A stretch of 64,000 nt of DNA from Coprinellus micaceus (Eukaryota; Basidiomycota; Agaricomycetes; Agaricales; Psathyrellaceae), in the NCBI GenBank assembly GCA_951394405.1, contig OX596343.1:1116001-1180000 (forward strand). The letters are read 5' to 3'. Positions 11,860 through 22,778 of this stretch are shown here, in pieces (position 1 is the stretch's first letter; the number at the start of each line of letters is the position of its first letter). The notes under the pieces were generated by a model that was given only the letters and a program-made list of their open reading frames with translations, did not search any database and was not told the DNA's origin. The position numbers and the translations under genes are program-made.

Positions 11860-12714
11860 GGAGCGTGGTTGTTGCTTCATCGTCCGCCCTTCTCAAATTT
11901 GTTCATTTCTGTTCTCGGCCTTCTCATGACACTTCCCGGTGTGTCGTTCATTGTATGCTCGGTGTAGAGCATATATAAAGATCGAGCTGTTCGTCCTCAT
12001 TCTCTCCTGTTTATATCGCCCAGACATTTGACCGAACGTGATGGCCAATGCGTAGCTGTGATACGAAGTATGTAGAATAGGCAGTCCTCTGCTTAGTAGA
12101 GGGAAGATAGGACCCAGAACATACCACCTTCATAGCCTTCAGGTCCCCAAAGGTCACGGGCGCTTAAAATAAGGCACTGATTCCGAGGCTCGCACATTCG
12201 GCACACTGGCACCCATCCAGGCGGATATATCTGTGGGTGATCTACAAGCCAATAACAGGCTTTAGGAAGGTCACGCCAAGGCCACAGGAAATTATTGCAA
12301 TCCAAGAGAGCATGTAGATGGAGCAAGGCTCGTGTCACGTTCAAGTTTGCATCCCCGTCCTTGCCGTATTGGCTCATTTAAATCGCCACCACGTACGTCG
12401 CGATGTCTACGTACATATGTTCATCCTATGTAAAAGCCCACAAAGTAACAGTTAGGTTCCAAAGGTTGGTACTAAAGACACGAGCACTCGCAACGAAGAT
12501 TGAGAGTACTACATCATACGAGGCGAGGGGACTGGTTCAAAAAAGGTAGTCAGCACAACAGGTAAGAAAAACGCAGACAGAGGACATAGAGATCTAGCTA
12601 ACTGGTAATTACGCATATTGTCCCAAAGAAGTGGGCCGAGTGCCGAAGGTAGAAAGGAGGAGTGTTCTATTTGAACGAACGGGAGTGGAAACGTGCGGAA
12701 GTAAAGAGTCAAGG
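11860..12714. other. Spacer between SIN1 relic 1 and receptor 1
   Basis: 3' flank of receptor 1. It includes stretches (about 12,160-12,320) with partial counterparts before receptor 2 (22,370-22,480) and receptor 3 (33,130-33,320), so it belongs to the duplicated cassette. No gene is supported. Confidence 0.4.
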
Positions 12715-15700
12715 TCATGGAGCATAGCATTTCTGCCACTGGTCACCGAGTGCGGCATTTGAAAGGTCGACGAAAGAACAGGGGTGCTCCCGAGTGATGG
12801 CGAGGCTGCATGGAGATCGGGGCAAGTGGGCATCGGGCGGCACATACATGAGGCGGTCATCAGGGTTGGAAGGGGAGAGAAGCCATCCTGTAAGTGTTTC
12901 GACACCGTCCTCGCTTTGGCTGACTTCGGAGGTGTAGGGGAGGGTTAAGTCCCACGCCCGTATTGACTCATCGTATGAGCCAGAGACAAGGCGCGTGCCA
13001 TCGTTTGAAAACGCAACTGAGTAAACAGGCGAAGTGTGACCTTTCAGCACTCTCTTCTCCTCGCCAGTCGCGGCATCCCACACACATACGGATCCGTCGT
13101 GTGAACCAGAGGCAATACATGCGCCATCACTCGAGACGGCAACTGCAGTAACTACTGCACCGGTATGCTCATCCAGTACTTTCTGTTCCCCCGCCGATCC
13201 CGAGACGATACGCGTGCCATCCCCCGAAAACGCAACTGACAAAACCAACCCAGAGTGGCCCTTCAGTACCTTCTGCTTCTCACCTGTCGCGGCGTCCCAT
13301 AGACATACAGAATGGTCGTATGAACCAGTGGCTATTTGCGTGCCATCGCTAGAGATTGCAATGGTCTTAACCTGGTCTGTGTGGCCCCACAGCTGCATCT
13401 GCTCCTCCCCTGTCACTGCATCCCACACACGGGCTGACGTGTCCACCGATCCAGAGACAATGCGGGTGCCATCAATTGAGAACGCGACTGAGTAAACCGT
13501 CCCAGTGTGGCCCTCCAGCACCTTCTTCTGCTCGCCTGACATAGCGTCCCATAGTCGGATTGAGCAGTCGTTGGATCCGGAGACAATGCACGTTCCGTCG
13601 TTTGAAAATGCGACTGACCAAATGGCCATGGTGTGTCCCACCAGCACCTTCTGCTGCTTTCCCGTCGTCGCGTCCCACACACGTATCGTCGTGTCGTCCG
13701 ATCCAGAAACTATCCTCGTACCATCACTTGAAAACGCGACCGAGTACACCGGGTGGGTATGGCCTTGCGATATTCCCTGTTCCTGGCCTCCCCCTGCCGC
13801 GTCCCACACACGAACTGAACCGTCTTCTGAACCAGAGACTATCAGGGTGCCATCGCCCAGAAAGCCAACAGACGTGACCGTGCCACTGTGGCCTTTCAGC
13901 ACCTCGGGGTCCTCATCTGTCAAGATATTCCACACCCGCACCAATGCTTTTTCGAACCCAGCAACAACCTGGGTACCATCAGGTGAGAAAGAAACGGAAT
14001 GAGGTGGGTTGGCGGCATCTTCGCTCTCCTTTCGCCATTGCTCCTCACCCGTCCCCGTGTTCCACACCACCACCGAGCCATAGAGGCCAGCAGCAATTCG
14101 ACATCCATCAGCTGAGAATGTAACAGAGCTGACATATGAGGGCCCCTCCAACACCTTCCGTATCTCTCCTGTCATGACGTCCCATATACGCACGGTCTTG
14201 TCCCGAGCGCCAGATACAATCATGGTGCCGTCCCTCGAGAATGCGACCGACCGAACAGGTCCAGCGTGCCCCTCCAGAACTCTCAATGCCTCCCCTGTTC
14301 TTCCGTCCCACACACGCACCAATGTGTCCTCAGAGCCAGACGCGATGCGTGCACCATCATTTGACAGAGCGACGGACCAAACCATGTCAGGGTGGACATA
14401 GAACAGTTCCTCCACTCCCGTCTCTGCATTCCACACGCACATGGCGCAGTCATCTGACCCCGACACGATCCGCGCCCCGTCACTTGAGGAGGCAACCGAT
14501 TGAACGTTCCCGGTGTGGGCCCATAACACCCGTTCCTCCTTGCCTGTCGCCAAAATCCACACCCGCACTGACCCATCCTCCAAGCCGGTAATAATCCGGG
14601 TACCATTGCATGCCAGTGCTATGGCGTAGACTTTGTGGCCCACTGGAATGCTCACCAACTGTGAAACCCCTGTTGCGCCCGTTATCGTAAAGTGAGGAAC
14701 CCCTGCAAAATGTTTCCTCCAGATTTCAAAAGGCTTGCCGTTGCGCCGCCAGGTTGCTAACGCGGATATGTAAAGGTGCGGGGTAGACAGTGCTGCTGGG
14801 CTTCCAGAGAAATATAGCGCAAAGGAAGCGACGTGGGTTAGCTGGTGAGCCAGTATTGCATGATGCTAATAGGGGTGTCAGTCTAGTACCGAATATAGAA
14901 TCGTTGGGTGAAGGAGACTTACTCCCACAGCCCATCGTCCGGCGGTTTGAAGCATTGCTTGACACTGACCACAGCATCCCAGGAGATTCATCGCCTCAAT
15001 CCAGAGCAGCACGTGGAGCTGGAGGAATTCCCCCAGGACCTTCGTGAGAGGGTCATCGGTGGTTGCCTTCGATGACAGTATGAGGTGGTGGCTCCAACTT
15101 CTGCAGGAGTAGTCCAAGATGGTGGGGATGCTCGCCTTAACGTCTTCCTTGAAGGCGTCATCGTCTCTGTCGAACGTAAAGGAGGTTGGTATATTCGCGA
15201 TGTTGAATCGAAGACCAGACGGCTTGGCGTTCATGATACGGAAGCATGATTCAGTGAGCCGTCGATGGTGTGCCGTTCCGTCACACCAGAATTCTTCCGG
15301 ACAGCGGTGTCGATCAAACATAAAGTCAGAAAAGGATTTGTGGTATGACAAGACATTCCGTTGCCCATCGGTGTACAGGACGGCGTGAAGGCGGCTGAGA
15401 ACAGCATCAGGTAGTTTGGTGGGTGCAGCAGGGGCAAGTTCGATCCTTGATGAATCTGCAGCTAGCAGATTACCCACAGTTGCTGTCGTGGTAGGCTCTG
15501 CGGTGCAGAGGAACGTGTAGAGTATATGGAGGCGTTTGGTACGGATGTCTCCTTCAAACTCCCCGAACGCTTCTGAGAGGATAGTTCGATAGAGCACATC
15601 GAGAAATGCGAAGTGCGCTCTGCGATCCCCCAGAGATTCAGATGGTTCTGCAGGACGGGTATGCGGAAGAAGTCTATTTATGATGTCGCTTTGTTCCTCT

Positions 15701-17873
15701 GGAAGGTGTGGCGAAAGATGCCTTGCCAGGGTTGCCGCACAGATGAAGAGGCCGTCTGCAAACCCGAGAAGCTTCTCCATTTCCTTGCGGCCCTGAAAGT
15801 GTGGGAACCCGACCTCCAAGTAGAGCTTGATGTCACGCTGCACATCCTCCTTCTCCACGTCTTGAAGGCGGAAAAGCTCTTTTCGATGGAAAGATTCAAC
15901 GTATTCAACAAGCTTCGGATCTGATCGGCTGGTGACCAAGAACTTGAGACCAGGCAGGTCATGTTCATTGAGCACAACAAGTAGAGCGCGAAGGAAGGTT
16001 GTCCCACCGTCGTTGATTAGCTCGTCGACAGCATCGACGAGAATCAGGTGCTGGTCATGAGAAGGGGTGGTGTCACTGGGGGTGGAACGCGATTCCTTCC
16101 AAGGGTTGACAAGGAGTCCGACTATTTGCGCGTCTACACCTTGATGGATGGCGTCGAACCTCCCAAAGCGCTCGAGAGCCAGGGCGAAGGGCTTGCACTT
16201 GAGGGAAAGCTGGTAAGCGATCGTGCGCACAATCTGGGATTCATGTCTTGCCCCTTCGAGCTGACGCGAGCAGAAGAAGTTACCTCCTAGCGCGATCCTA
16301 TCGTCCACGCCAACAGTCATTTCGAAGCGACGTGCGATGGTGTATGCGATGGTGCTCTTGCCGGAGCCAGCAGGGCCAAACAGCCAGAAAAGGCTTTCGC
16401 CATCCTCGCTATTTGCCCATTTGGTCATCTTATCCAGGATGGGAGCACGCGTCCCGGGAGTGCAGGGCACCCGAAGCAACTTCTCCTTCCCCGGCCCAAC
16501 ATATTTGTAGTCAGCCACGTCGGAGATTTCAAGGTCTTTCCTCAGCGATCTCTGCGATGGAAATGAGGGCCCGCCGCTGGATACACAATGGGTACAGGAG
16601 ACATACCTTAAGAGTGTTATCGATTGCATCCGCCATCTCGCACAATCTGATGCTACTGTCAAGCTGTGTTGCGACATTTAGTTGACAGAGAGAGGGAATT
16701 GAGATGTAGGACAGACCTCAAATCTCATTCTTGCGTCGTTAGCGCTCTCAAATATCTTTTCAATCTGATTCCGCTCACTCTTGTGATCTCTGACCACCTT
16801 TGCAGTTGCGCATTCCTGTAGCTGGCGTAGCTTCTCTGATGCGGAGCTCAGTGCGCTACACCCACAACATAGGTTAGTTGAGTTATCTTATGAAGTCATG
16901 TTCCACGACCTTTTGAACCCCTGCATCGGGGAGTTCTTCTGCCAACCGGCTCCCTCAGGCCATCGCTGCAGCGCTCTCTCTACGATCAACAGTTGGCCTG
17001 CCATCGACGCGATCCGTGTTTCGACAACATCCAATCCGCCTCGCAAATCCTGCGGTATTGGTTACGTTCTGAACAAAGACGCCGAAAGGGGCAGTTTGTG
17101 AAGGACAGACCTGGCTGATCTTGGTGACCATCTTGGCGATCTCAAGGATCACTTCCGCTGGGTCCCCTGCCTCCCCGAGGTCAGGCAGCCTCTTTAAAAG
17201 TGTCTCCGTGAAGGTTTGATTGATAGTCCCTTCATTAGGCGGGGGGGCATTGAGCTCTTTGTGCACAAATCGGTCCGCAAGACTCACCATGGTTGTCCCC
17301 GAGTATTGCGTTCCCGATGTGGTTGATGTGATAATGATTTGTCGTTTGAGCTGTCCAATGATTCGCCGTGTGAGCTCCCGTCGGAAAGCTACTCTTGGAA
17401 CGACGGGAAGGTAAAGTGAGTTGAAAGTGTACTTACCGATGGTAGTCTCTTCTGGTCTTTTGAAACTGGTCCTGGTGGTCTCGTCGATTGATATCGGAGA
17501 CAAGTGTCTGTAAGTCTAGGTTTCAGCATGATAAACATGAAATAACGGAGGACATCGCAACATACTCTTGGTCATGGAGCGGCGCCCCAGAATCAGATAC
17601 GCGTAGTTTCTTACTCGGACTGTAGCGAGGATACAACGATCAGTGAGCCGGGGCTCAATAGTGAAGCGTCGCAATGGCGTACGGTTTGGGGGCTTGGTCA
17701 GAGTTTTGTCTCTTGGGGGGCACGCAGAGGTAGGGTGTTGAGCCAATCGAATCGTCTTGTACCCTTTCCTCTCTTGGGGCATTCGAATGAGCTTCCTGTC
17801 CGCTGGAAGGATGCGGACGATGTCCTGATGATGAGGACCCGGGAGGGTACGCGATCTCGTCGAGCTGACCCAT
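12715..17873 (-). CDS. NLR-type receptor 1: N-terminal helical domain - NACHT - WD40
   Basis: STAND-class ATPases of this plan act in fungi as incompatibility/immune-type receptors: the repeats sense, NACHT oligomerises on ATP, the N-terminus signals. Ten exons (minus strand): 17683-17873, 17566-17619, 17437-17507, 17288-17350, 17111-17229, 16910-17049, 16717-16855, 16607-16663, 14923-16551, 12715-14865; 1,537 aa in phase. Residues 1-105 are Pro/Ser-rich; about 106-127 form a Gly/Asn/His-rich segment (NHYHINHIGNAILGDNHG); 128-280 are helical (INQTFTETLLKRLPDL, ASMAGQLLIVERAL, MADAIDNTLK). NACHT: Walker A GPAGSGKST near 337-345, Walker B LVDAVDEL near 449-456, sensor LKFLVTSRSD. From about 880 there are 14 WD40 repeats; number 12 lacks about 12 residues including its WD dipeptide. 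The start used by paralogues (ATG-TCC) is ATA here, at 17898-17900; I chose the next in-frame ATG. Confidence 0.88.
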
Positions 17874-18420
17874 GTAGGAGCCTATGCCTCCACCGTCGGG
17901 TATGACGAGGTCGTGGTACAGGTGAAAGCCTCACACCAGCCTCGTGTCGGCGTTGGCCAAATCCGTCCAGCACAGCCAGGCTGTCGTCGTTTATGAACGC
18001 CCCAATTCCCTCCTGGAAGATCACGCTCATATGTCAGGAACCAGTGGCAGTTCGAGAAACTTGAAGGGTTGGACCGTCGGATCACGAAGACGAGGATCGA
18101 GGAACTCGCGACTAAAACTCGAGGCGACCGCACGATGTTTTTCGGCAAAGCGCGCTTCAAATAGTTGGGGTTTTCATTGGCGAAGGTTAGGAGGCTTTGG
18201 GGGGGCCCGGGGACAACTTCTCGACGACCTTCGATGTGCCATTCACAGAAGGGACGAATGAACAGTGGCTGGCAAAAACTTGAAGCAAAGCAACTTTGCT
18301 CTCGGGATTGGATGAAACCCGGCCCGGACGTACACTCCGCCAACCGGTCATGTGCCCGGGCGCTTAAGTGCTCGTTGGTTTGTGAGCGAGGTCAGCCGCA
18401 TAGCAAGGAATAGACTATTA
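17874..18420 (-). promoter_or_regulatory. Conserved upstream region of receptor 1
   Basis: The first few hundred bp upstream align in blocks with the regions upstream of receptors 2 and 3, including a block reading like SLAVLDGFGQR in one frame. Stops and frame changes between the copies argue for a duplicated promoter/5' leader rather than an exon. A shared word gcgcttaagtgct lies at 18,360-18,372 and at 28,379-28,391, about 470-490 bp from the start in both units. No function is assigned. Confidence 0.35.
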
Positions 18421-18841
18421 GAGTGCCTCAAGCTGCGAGGGATTCTTGGGCTAAGGTAAATTGCACCCTTCGCACCGGGATTCGAATATTCACGGGGCAC
18501 TGGATCATGGCGAGGGTCCACGACTGGGGCGAGCTTTTCGCAAAATGCATTCTCAGTGTACATCGGGTCAACGAGCGGGGAGCAAACGCCGACATGCGCA
18601 ATCTGTGTACCGGGCGTTCTGCACAAGGAAGCTATGTGAAATACGCATAGCAAGAGGAAGAACAAGATATGCATGTTTTCCCTCCGAGTCCCACGAGCCA
18701 AACCATAAGAGCTAAGGTGAGACGGTGCATGCCGGAGGCTAGCGAGCGCGAATGTTCCGACCTCGACGTTCCTCGCATCGGCTAGTGTACGTACCCTCAA
18801 CCAATAGGGAGCGTCAAACGACTCGGAGAGTTCCCCCGCGT
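18421..18841. other. Spacer between receptor 1 and gene X copy 2
   Basis: No gene supported. A minus-strand ORF (18,348-18,845) overlaps the C-terminal end of gene X copy 2 and may include its last codons, but the rest has no counterpart in the other units. Confidence 0.3.
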
Positions 18842-20215
18842 TCAAAGGCCGTCTCGATGCGTCGTCGAACTTTCCAAATCGCCAGATGACACTGCGAGTC
18901 TATAAAAGTACGGTAGCATACCCCTCTGCAGATTGAATGCTGATGGCGCTAATACCATCGCTGTTAGGACATTCACCGACGGTTGAATTAGGGCAGAGGT
19001 TGCAGTACCTCCGTGTGTACCTTCTTCCGTTGACTGGTTTTTGCTAAGACGTGACTGCTTGAATATTTTAAGAAACAAGTGCACGAACTCCTGGATCCCG
19101 GCGACATCCAACGTCGGAAGCTCGATCGACCAGCCCCCCATTTCCACTTCCAAAGCTGTCGGACCTGTAATTCTCAAAACCACCTTGTCCTCCAGTATGA
19201 CCATGATATCCTCTTCGTTTCATCGCACAGCTTTAAAACAAACCAACTGGTGTCAAAACGTCCTCAGCAGACCCGACATTCGACTGGAGAGTCTAACTAG
19301 CCGACACCTCCCTTGCCAAACGTCCTGAAGAACGGCCCACAAGGCCTCGAATCATGCCCGCCACGATGGCATTCCCGACACCGACCATCCTTTCTTGAGG
19401 GGCATCGAACGTAGGAACGATCTCCCCGTTGGCGTACGAGAGGGACGGACTAGGTGGAGATGTGGACCCCGGGTTGTTGGATCGAATGTCGACGTACCTG
19501 CGAACGTCGACGATGAGAAGAGGCAATCGAAGAGGGTAATAAACTCACTGGGACTAGGTACCCGCGGTGCAGGTATTCTCGAACTAGCCGCTTCGCTCCC
19601 TGTCCTGCCCTTCGCCCCAATACCTCAGGTAATCTACTCTTCCTGCCGCCCTGACCTTGCTCCTCAATCCCAGTGAACCCAATCGATGTAGTGTTGTGGA
19701 TGGCTTTGTCGACTGTGAAGATTAGACCGGCGTTGCTAGGTGCTGCAGTGTGTAGTCGACCGGTCGTTGCTATACCCAGTGGGGTTGAATACAGCGACGA
19801 CTACATTGGCCAGCAGAATAGGCAGAAGACGGGGAAGGAGGGCGCATGAGCGAGCGCATCGCGAGCCTTCGTCATTCAGCGAGGTTAGGCAGGTGTTTTA
19901 CATTCCAGCTTCGGTGGCAAGCTTCGTTGTACTGGCTCACGGCTTCGACCGGGCAACGTTGACGCTCGTTGACGGCTCAGATTTGCTCATCGGGGGATTT
20001 GTGGAGCTAGCAGTACACGAACTTGAGGCGCCGAGTCGAGAGGGGCGAAGGACTCCATGGCGACGAGGGTCGTTGCGTCAGCGAGCTGATAACCGCCGCC
20101 GGGAGGGGTGCGTGGTAGGGCTGAGGGTATATGAGAGGAAAGCAGGGATACGATGGGGAGGGCGTCGTCGACGTTACAGAACAGCAGCGGAGAGGAAAAG
20201 ACGTGACTGAATTGA
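18842..20215 (-). pseudogene. Gene X remnant, copy 2 (diverged)
   Basis: Placed by position and by short matches to copies 1 and 3: the splice-flanking region around gatgacactgcgagt at 18,888-18,902 and the right-hand word gattcggcgtctaaa near 20,214. The best readable part is a 120-codon ORF at 18,842-19,204, which contains GGWSIELPTLDVAGIQEF and PSVNVLTAMVLAPSAFNLQR and ends in a typical acceptor-like sequence (tttatag). The surrounding sequence does not give one frame. This copy is far more diverged than copies 1 and 3 are from each other. Confidence 0.35.
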
Positions 20216-21029
20216 TTCGGCGTCTAAACCAACCGCTCGCCATCAACCCACGCTGGCCCCTGTTAGCTCGACCTTCAATCTTCCTCACCTTCAAGCCCTC
20301 CCTGTTGGGGAGACCCACTGGCTGGCCCAGATAGCATGCAACGTATATTCGCCTCCTCTACCCATTCGTCGCCTTGTTCATATCTCTCGCACTTACCACA
20401 TCCACTCCCTTTGTATCCCCTTTTACCTGCGGGATGCTGAGCCCTCGACTCCGTACCGACCCCCATGGGCTGCCACCTAGCTGTTCCAATTGCGCGCTCA
20501 AGGCGTAGAATCATTGCATCTGCCGTCCCCAGCTTGCTTGGAGGTTGTGAGGGGAGTATGAGCGTGCCGTCCCGCATTTGTAGGAGATGTATGGTGAGTG
20601 TTCCAGCGATCCGAACGACTGCAGACATTCTCAACAGGACATGTGTAGCTCGGTGGAAATCCTAAATTCTCAGTCGTTATATCGACTCTGCACCTTGAAA
20701 TAGCCAAATCCACACGCAAACCTTTCCCTGGGTTCCCGCTCGGCCCAATCCTCTCTCGACCCAGGAGACGCGAGCAACCTCGAATCCTTCTCCACGCCGG
20801 TTCCTTGCTTCCTTCTCCAACGATGACCTCCGGGAATCGACCCCTGACCCCCTTTCATCGCCATTAGAGTCACTCTCAAGGTGATGGCGCATGGCCAGTC
20901 CGCCTTGTGGAGCTCGACAGAGCTTGGAAGCGACGAGGGCAGCACCAATCCCAGTGCGCCAATCTGGAAGGTACCAACGCATCGCCTAGAGCGAAGACGA
21001 GTAGAATGGAGTGGACGTTGCCTCCCCCA
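20216..21029. other. Unit 2 spacer
   Basis: Equivalent in position to the degenerate coding region of units 1 and 3, but almost unalignable by eye. No gene supported. Confidence 0.3.
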
Positions 21030-21835
21030 CTCACGAGAGGCTTGGAGATGCTCGAGACCGTCAACGTGGATGAACTCGAGCGGGAAGCATACGCTCAAGT
21101 GGCCTTCGTCAGTGTGTATATTCGCTTCTGGTTGGAAATTTCACCCAAGGAACTCAAAAGTCCTCTAGGATGGAACGACCTCCACTAACTGAGCTACGAG
21201 GCTGTACGTCGCCCATTCGTAACCTCACACCAACGCCCCGCACCTTTCTCCAAGTGAACGAGAGGGCCCACTTGGTGAGCTTGGGCTTAGAGGGAGATTG
21301 GGATTGCGGATCCAAATGGTGTATTTTCGTGCGCATCTTATGAAGGTATGAAGAAGGCCAAGGACTGCGGCAGCCTCGATCTTCGAGCATGTGGACGAGA
21401 TTCCTAAGTGGCAGTACCCATCCATGTCGGACTATCCCGCCACTTACAAGGTAGGCCCCTCGTCTGCGCCATACTTGTCTCACCTATGAAATTGATATAC
21501 CAAACGGCTACCACACGATCCGCATGCCAGTTCCACCACAGACGCAGCAACTTGTCATTGACGGCACGTACGTCCACGTTCGTGATGAAGTGACCGTCCG
21601 ATCGACACTCATTTCCAGAAGTCACGCTCTCTATCTAGTGGTACGAGCAAAGCCACAGCCAAGGCCTTGTTCGACCACGGCGGCAAGACTTCAGCGCCTT
21701 CATCAAGCCCATTACCAACTGCCAATAACCGCAAGGGCCTGCCCGCTGTTCAAACCGGCTCTGAACAGAACAATCGGGAAGGAAGGATACAACTTTGAGG
21801 TGGGGAGTCCGAAGCTCGCTGGTCTACACTACTTC
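21030..21835 (+). pseudogene. SIN1 relic 2
   Basis: Decayed copy of the SIN1 C-terminal half. Readable remnants in parental order: a weak match to the EALELV region (about 21,045); QVNERAHLVSLGL matching LYNRAHLASLGL (about 21,255-21,293); HVDEIPKWQYPSMSDYPATY matching the pre-PH linker, followed by a donor (gtaggc) at the parent intron position (about 21,451); QLVIDGTYVHV matching LAIDGVYIHI (about 21,547-21,580); LFKPALNRTIGKEGYNFE then VGSPKLAG matching the end of the PH domain (about 21,750-21,820). Frames shift between blocks. The preserved intron position shows that the copy arose by DNA duplication and not from an mRNA. Confidence 0.8.
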
Positions 21836-22778
21836 TTTGGGTATGTAATATTTCTAGATTTCGTTGTCTGCATAAGCACCTGTTTCGTTATCTTATGCAC
21901 GCGATCTGGGGATGGAATTTGATGGAAGACCGTACTGGAGAGGTCGGAGATGATGAACCTGTGGCGGAGCAGGTGGCAGATTTCTTGCCCGGCGCATTGA
22001 CCACGGTGCCATCTAAACTCGGCCAGCCGTTTCACCAATATCTCTCGCCTTTTCATGGTCGATCTACCCTCCACCTCGCTGTTCTTGTTCTACTCCGTTC
22101 ATCAACTCTTCCTTTTTCTGTGTGGATCCTTCTCGTGATGCCTCCTGGTTTGCGTTCGAGAGGCCTGAGTTTTGCTTGATTCGATTGGGTGCTTCGTGTA
22201 ATCGGTCACCTTGGCTTCTTGGTGGATCTAGGATTACCTCCCTCGATTCCGGTCATAACACATCCTCATGGGCACGGTGGCGGTGTGAAAGCCTGGAGGA
22301 CGTGTCTTCGATCGTGTCTTGCGAGTGGGGAGTGCGATGTAGCGCGTTCAACACCCTGACGATCATGGGCCCTTAAAAGGGCCACTGGCTCCGAGGCTCG
22401 CACAATCAGGCACAATCGCGCACTGGCACATCCAGGCGGACGTGCATATCCATGAAGATCGACCACAATGTAGTAGTAGTGAATTCCCGGGAGTTCAACC
22501 CGATCGCACAAGCATTTTTCGTCGATGGAGACCATGAGAGTATGTCAGGCGAGAGACGTCGACATCGACGTTGACTTACCTTCACTGCCATGAATGGGTT
22601 AGCGTGAATCGTCACCCCTCGCGTGCCTCAAGAAACCGGAGGCAAATCTATGCGAAGCAGCCGCATTCGAGAAGTTGGTATTAGCGTTATAGACGCGCTC
22701 GCGACGCGCGAGAAGAGTGTAGAAACAAGTTCTGTTCCATCTAAAAGAATGGGAGTGGATGTACAATGTTACATAAGG
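21836..22778. other. Spacer between SIN1 relic 2 and receptor 2
   Basis: 3' flank of receptor 2. It shares words with the spacer of unit 1, for example around ggctccgaggctcgcac near 22,386. No gene supported. Confidence 0.4.

Noticed and set aside
13505..14002. Long plus-strand ORFs antisense to the WD40 regions (also near 22.8-24.9 and 33.8-35.8 kb)
   Set aside because: They are shadows produced by the repetitive WD40 codons on the minus strand; Ser/Pro/Thr-rich, no start context, no splice support.
12715..16551. NACHT part and WD40 part as two separate genes in each unit
   Set aside because: A 51-57 nt intron (14,866-14,922 and equivalents) joins them in phase 0 in all three units, and the total codon counts are whole numbers.
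17566..17873. Apparent frameshift and stop in the first exon of receptor 1
   Set aside because: Comparison with receptors 2 and 3 shows an intron here (17,620-17,682) with matching donor and acceptor in all three genes; the spliced frame is open.
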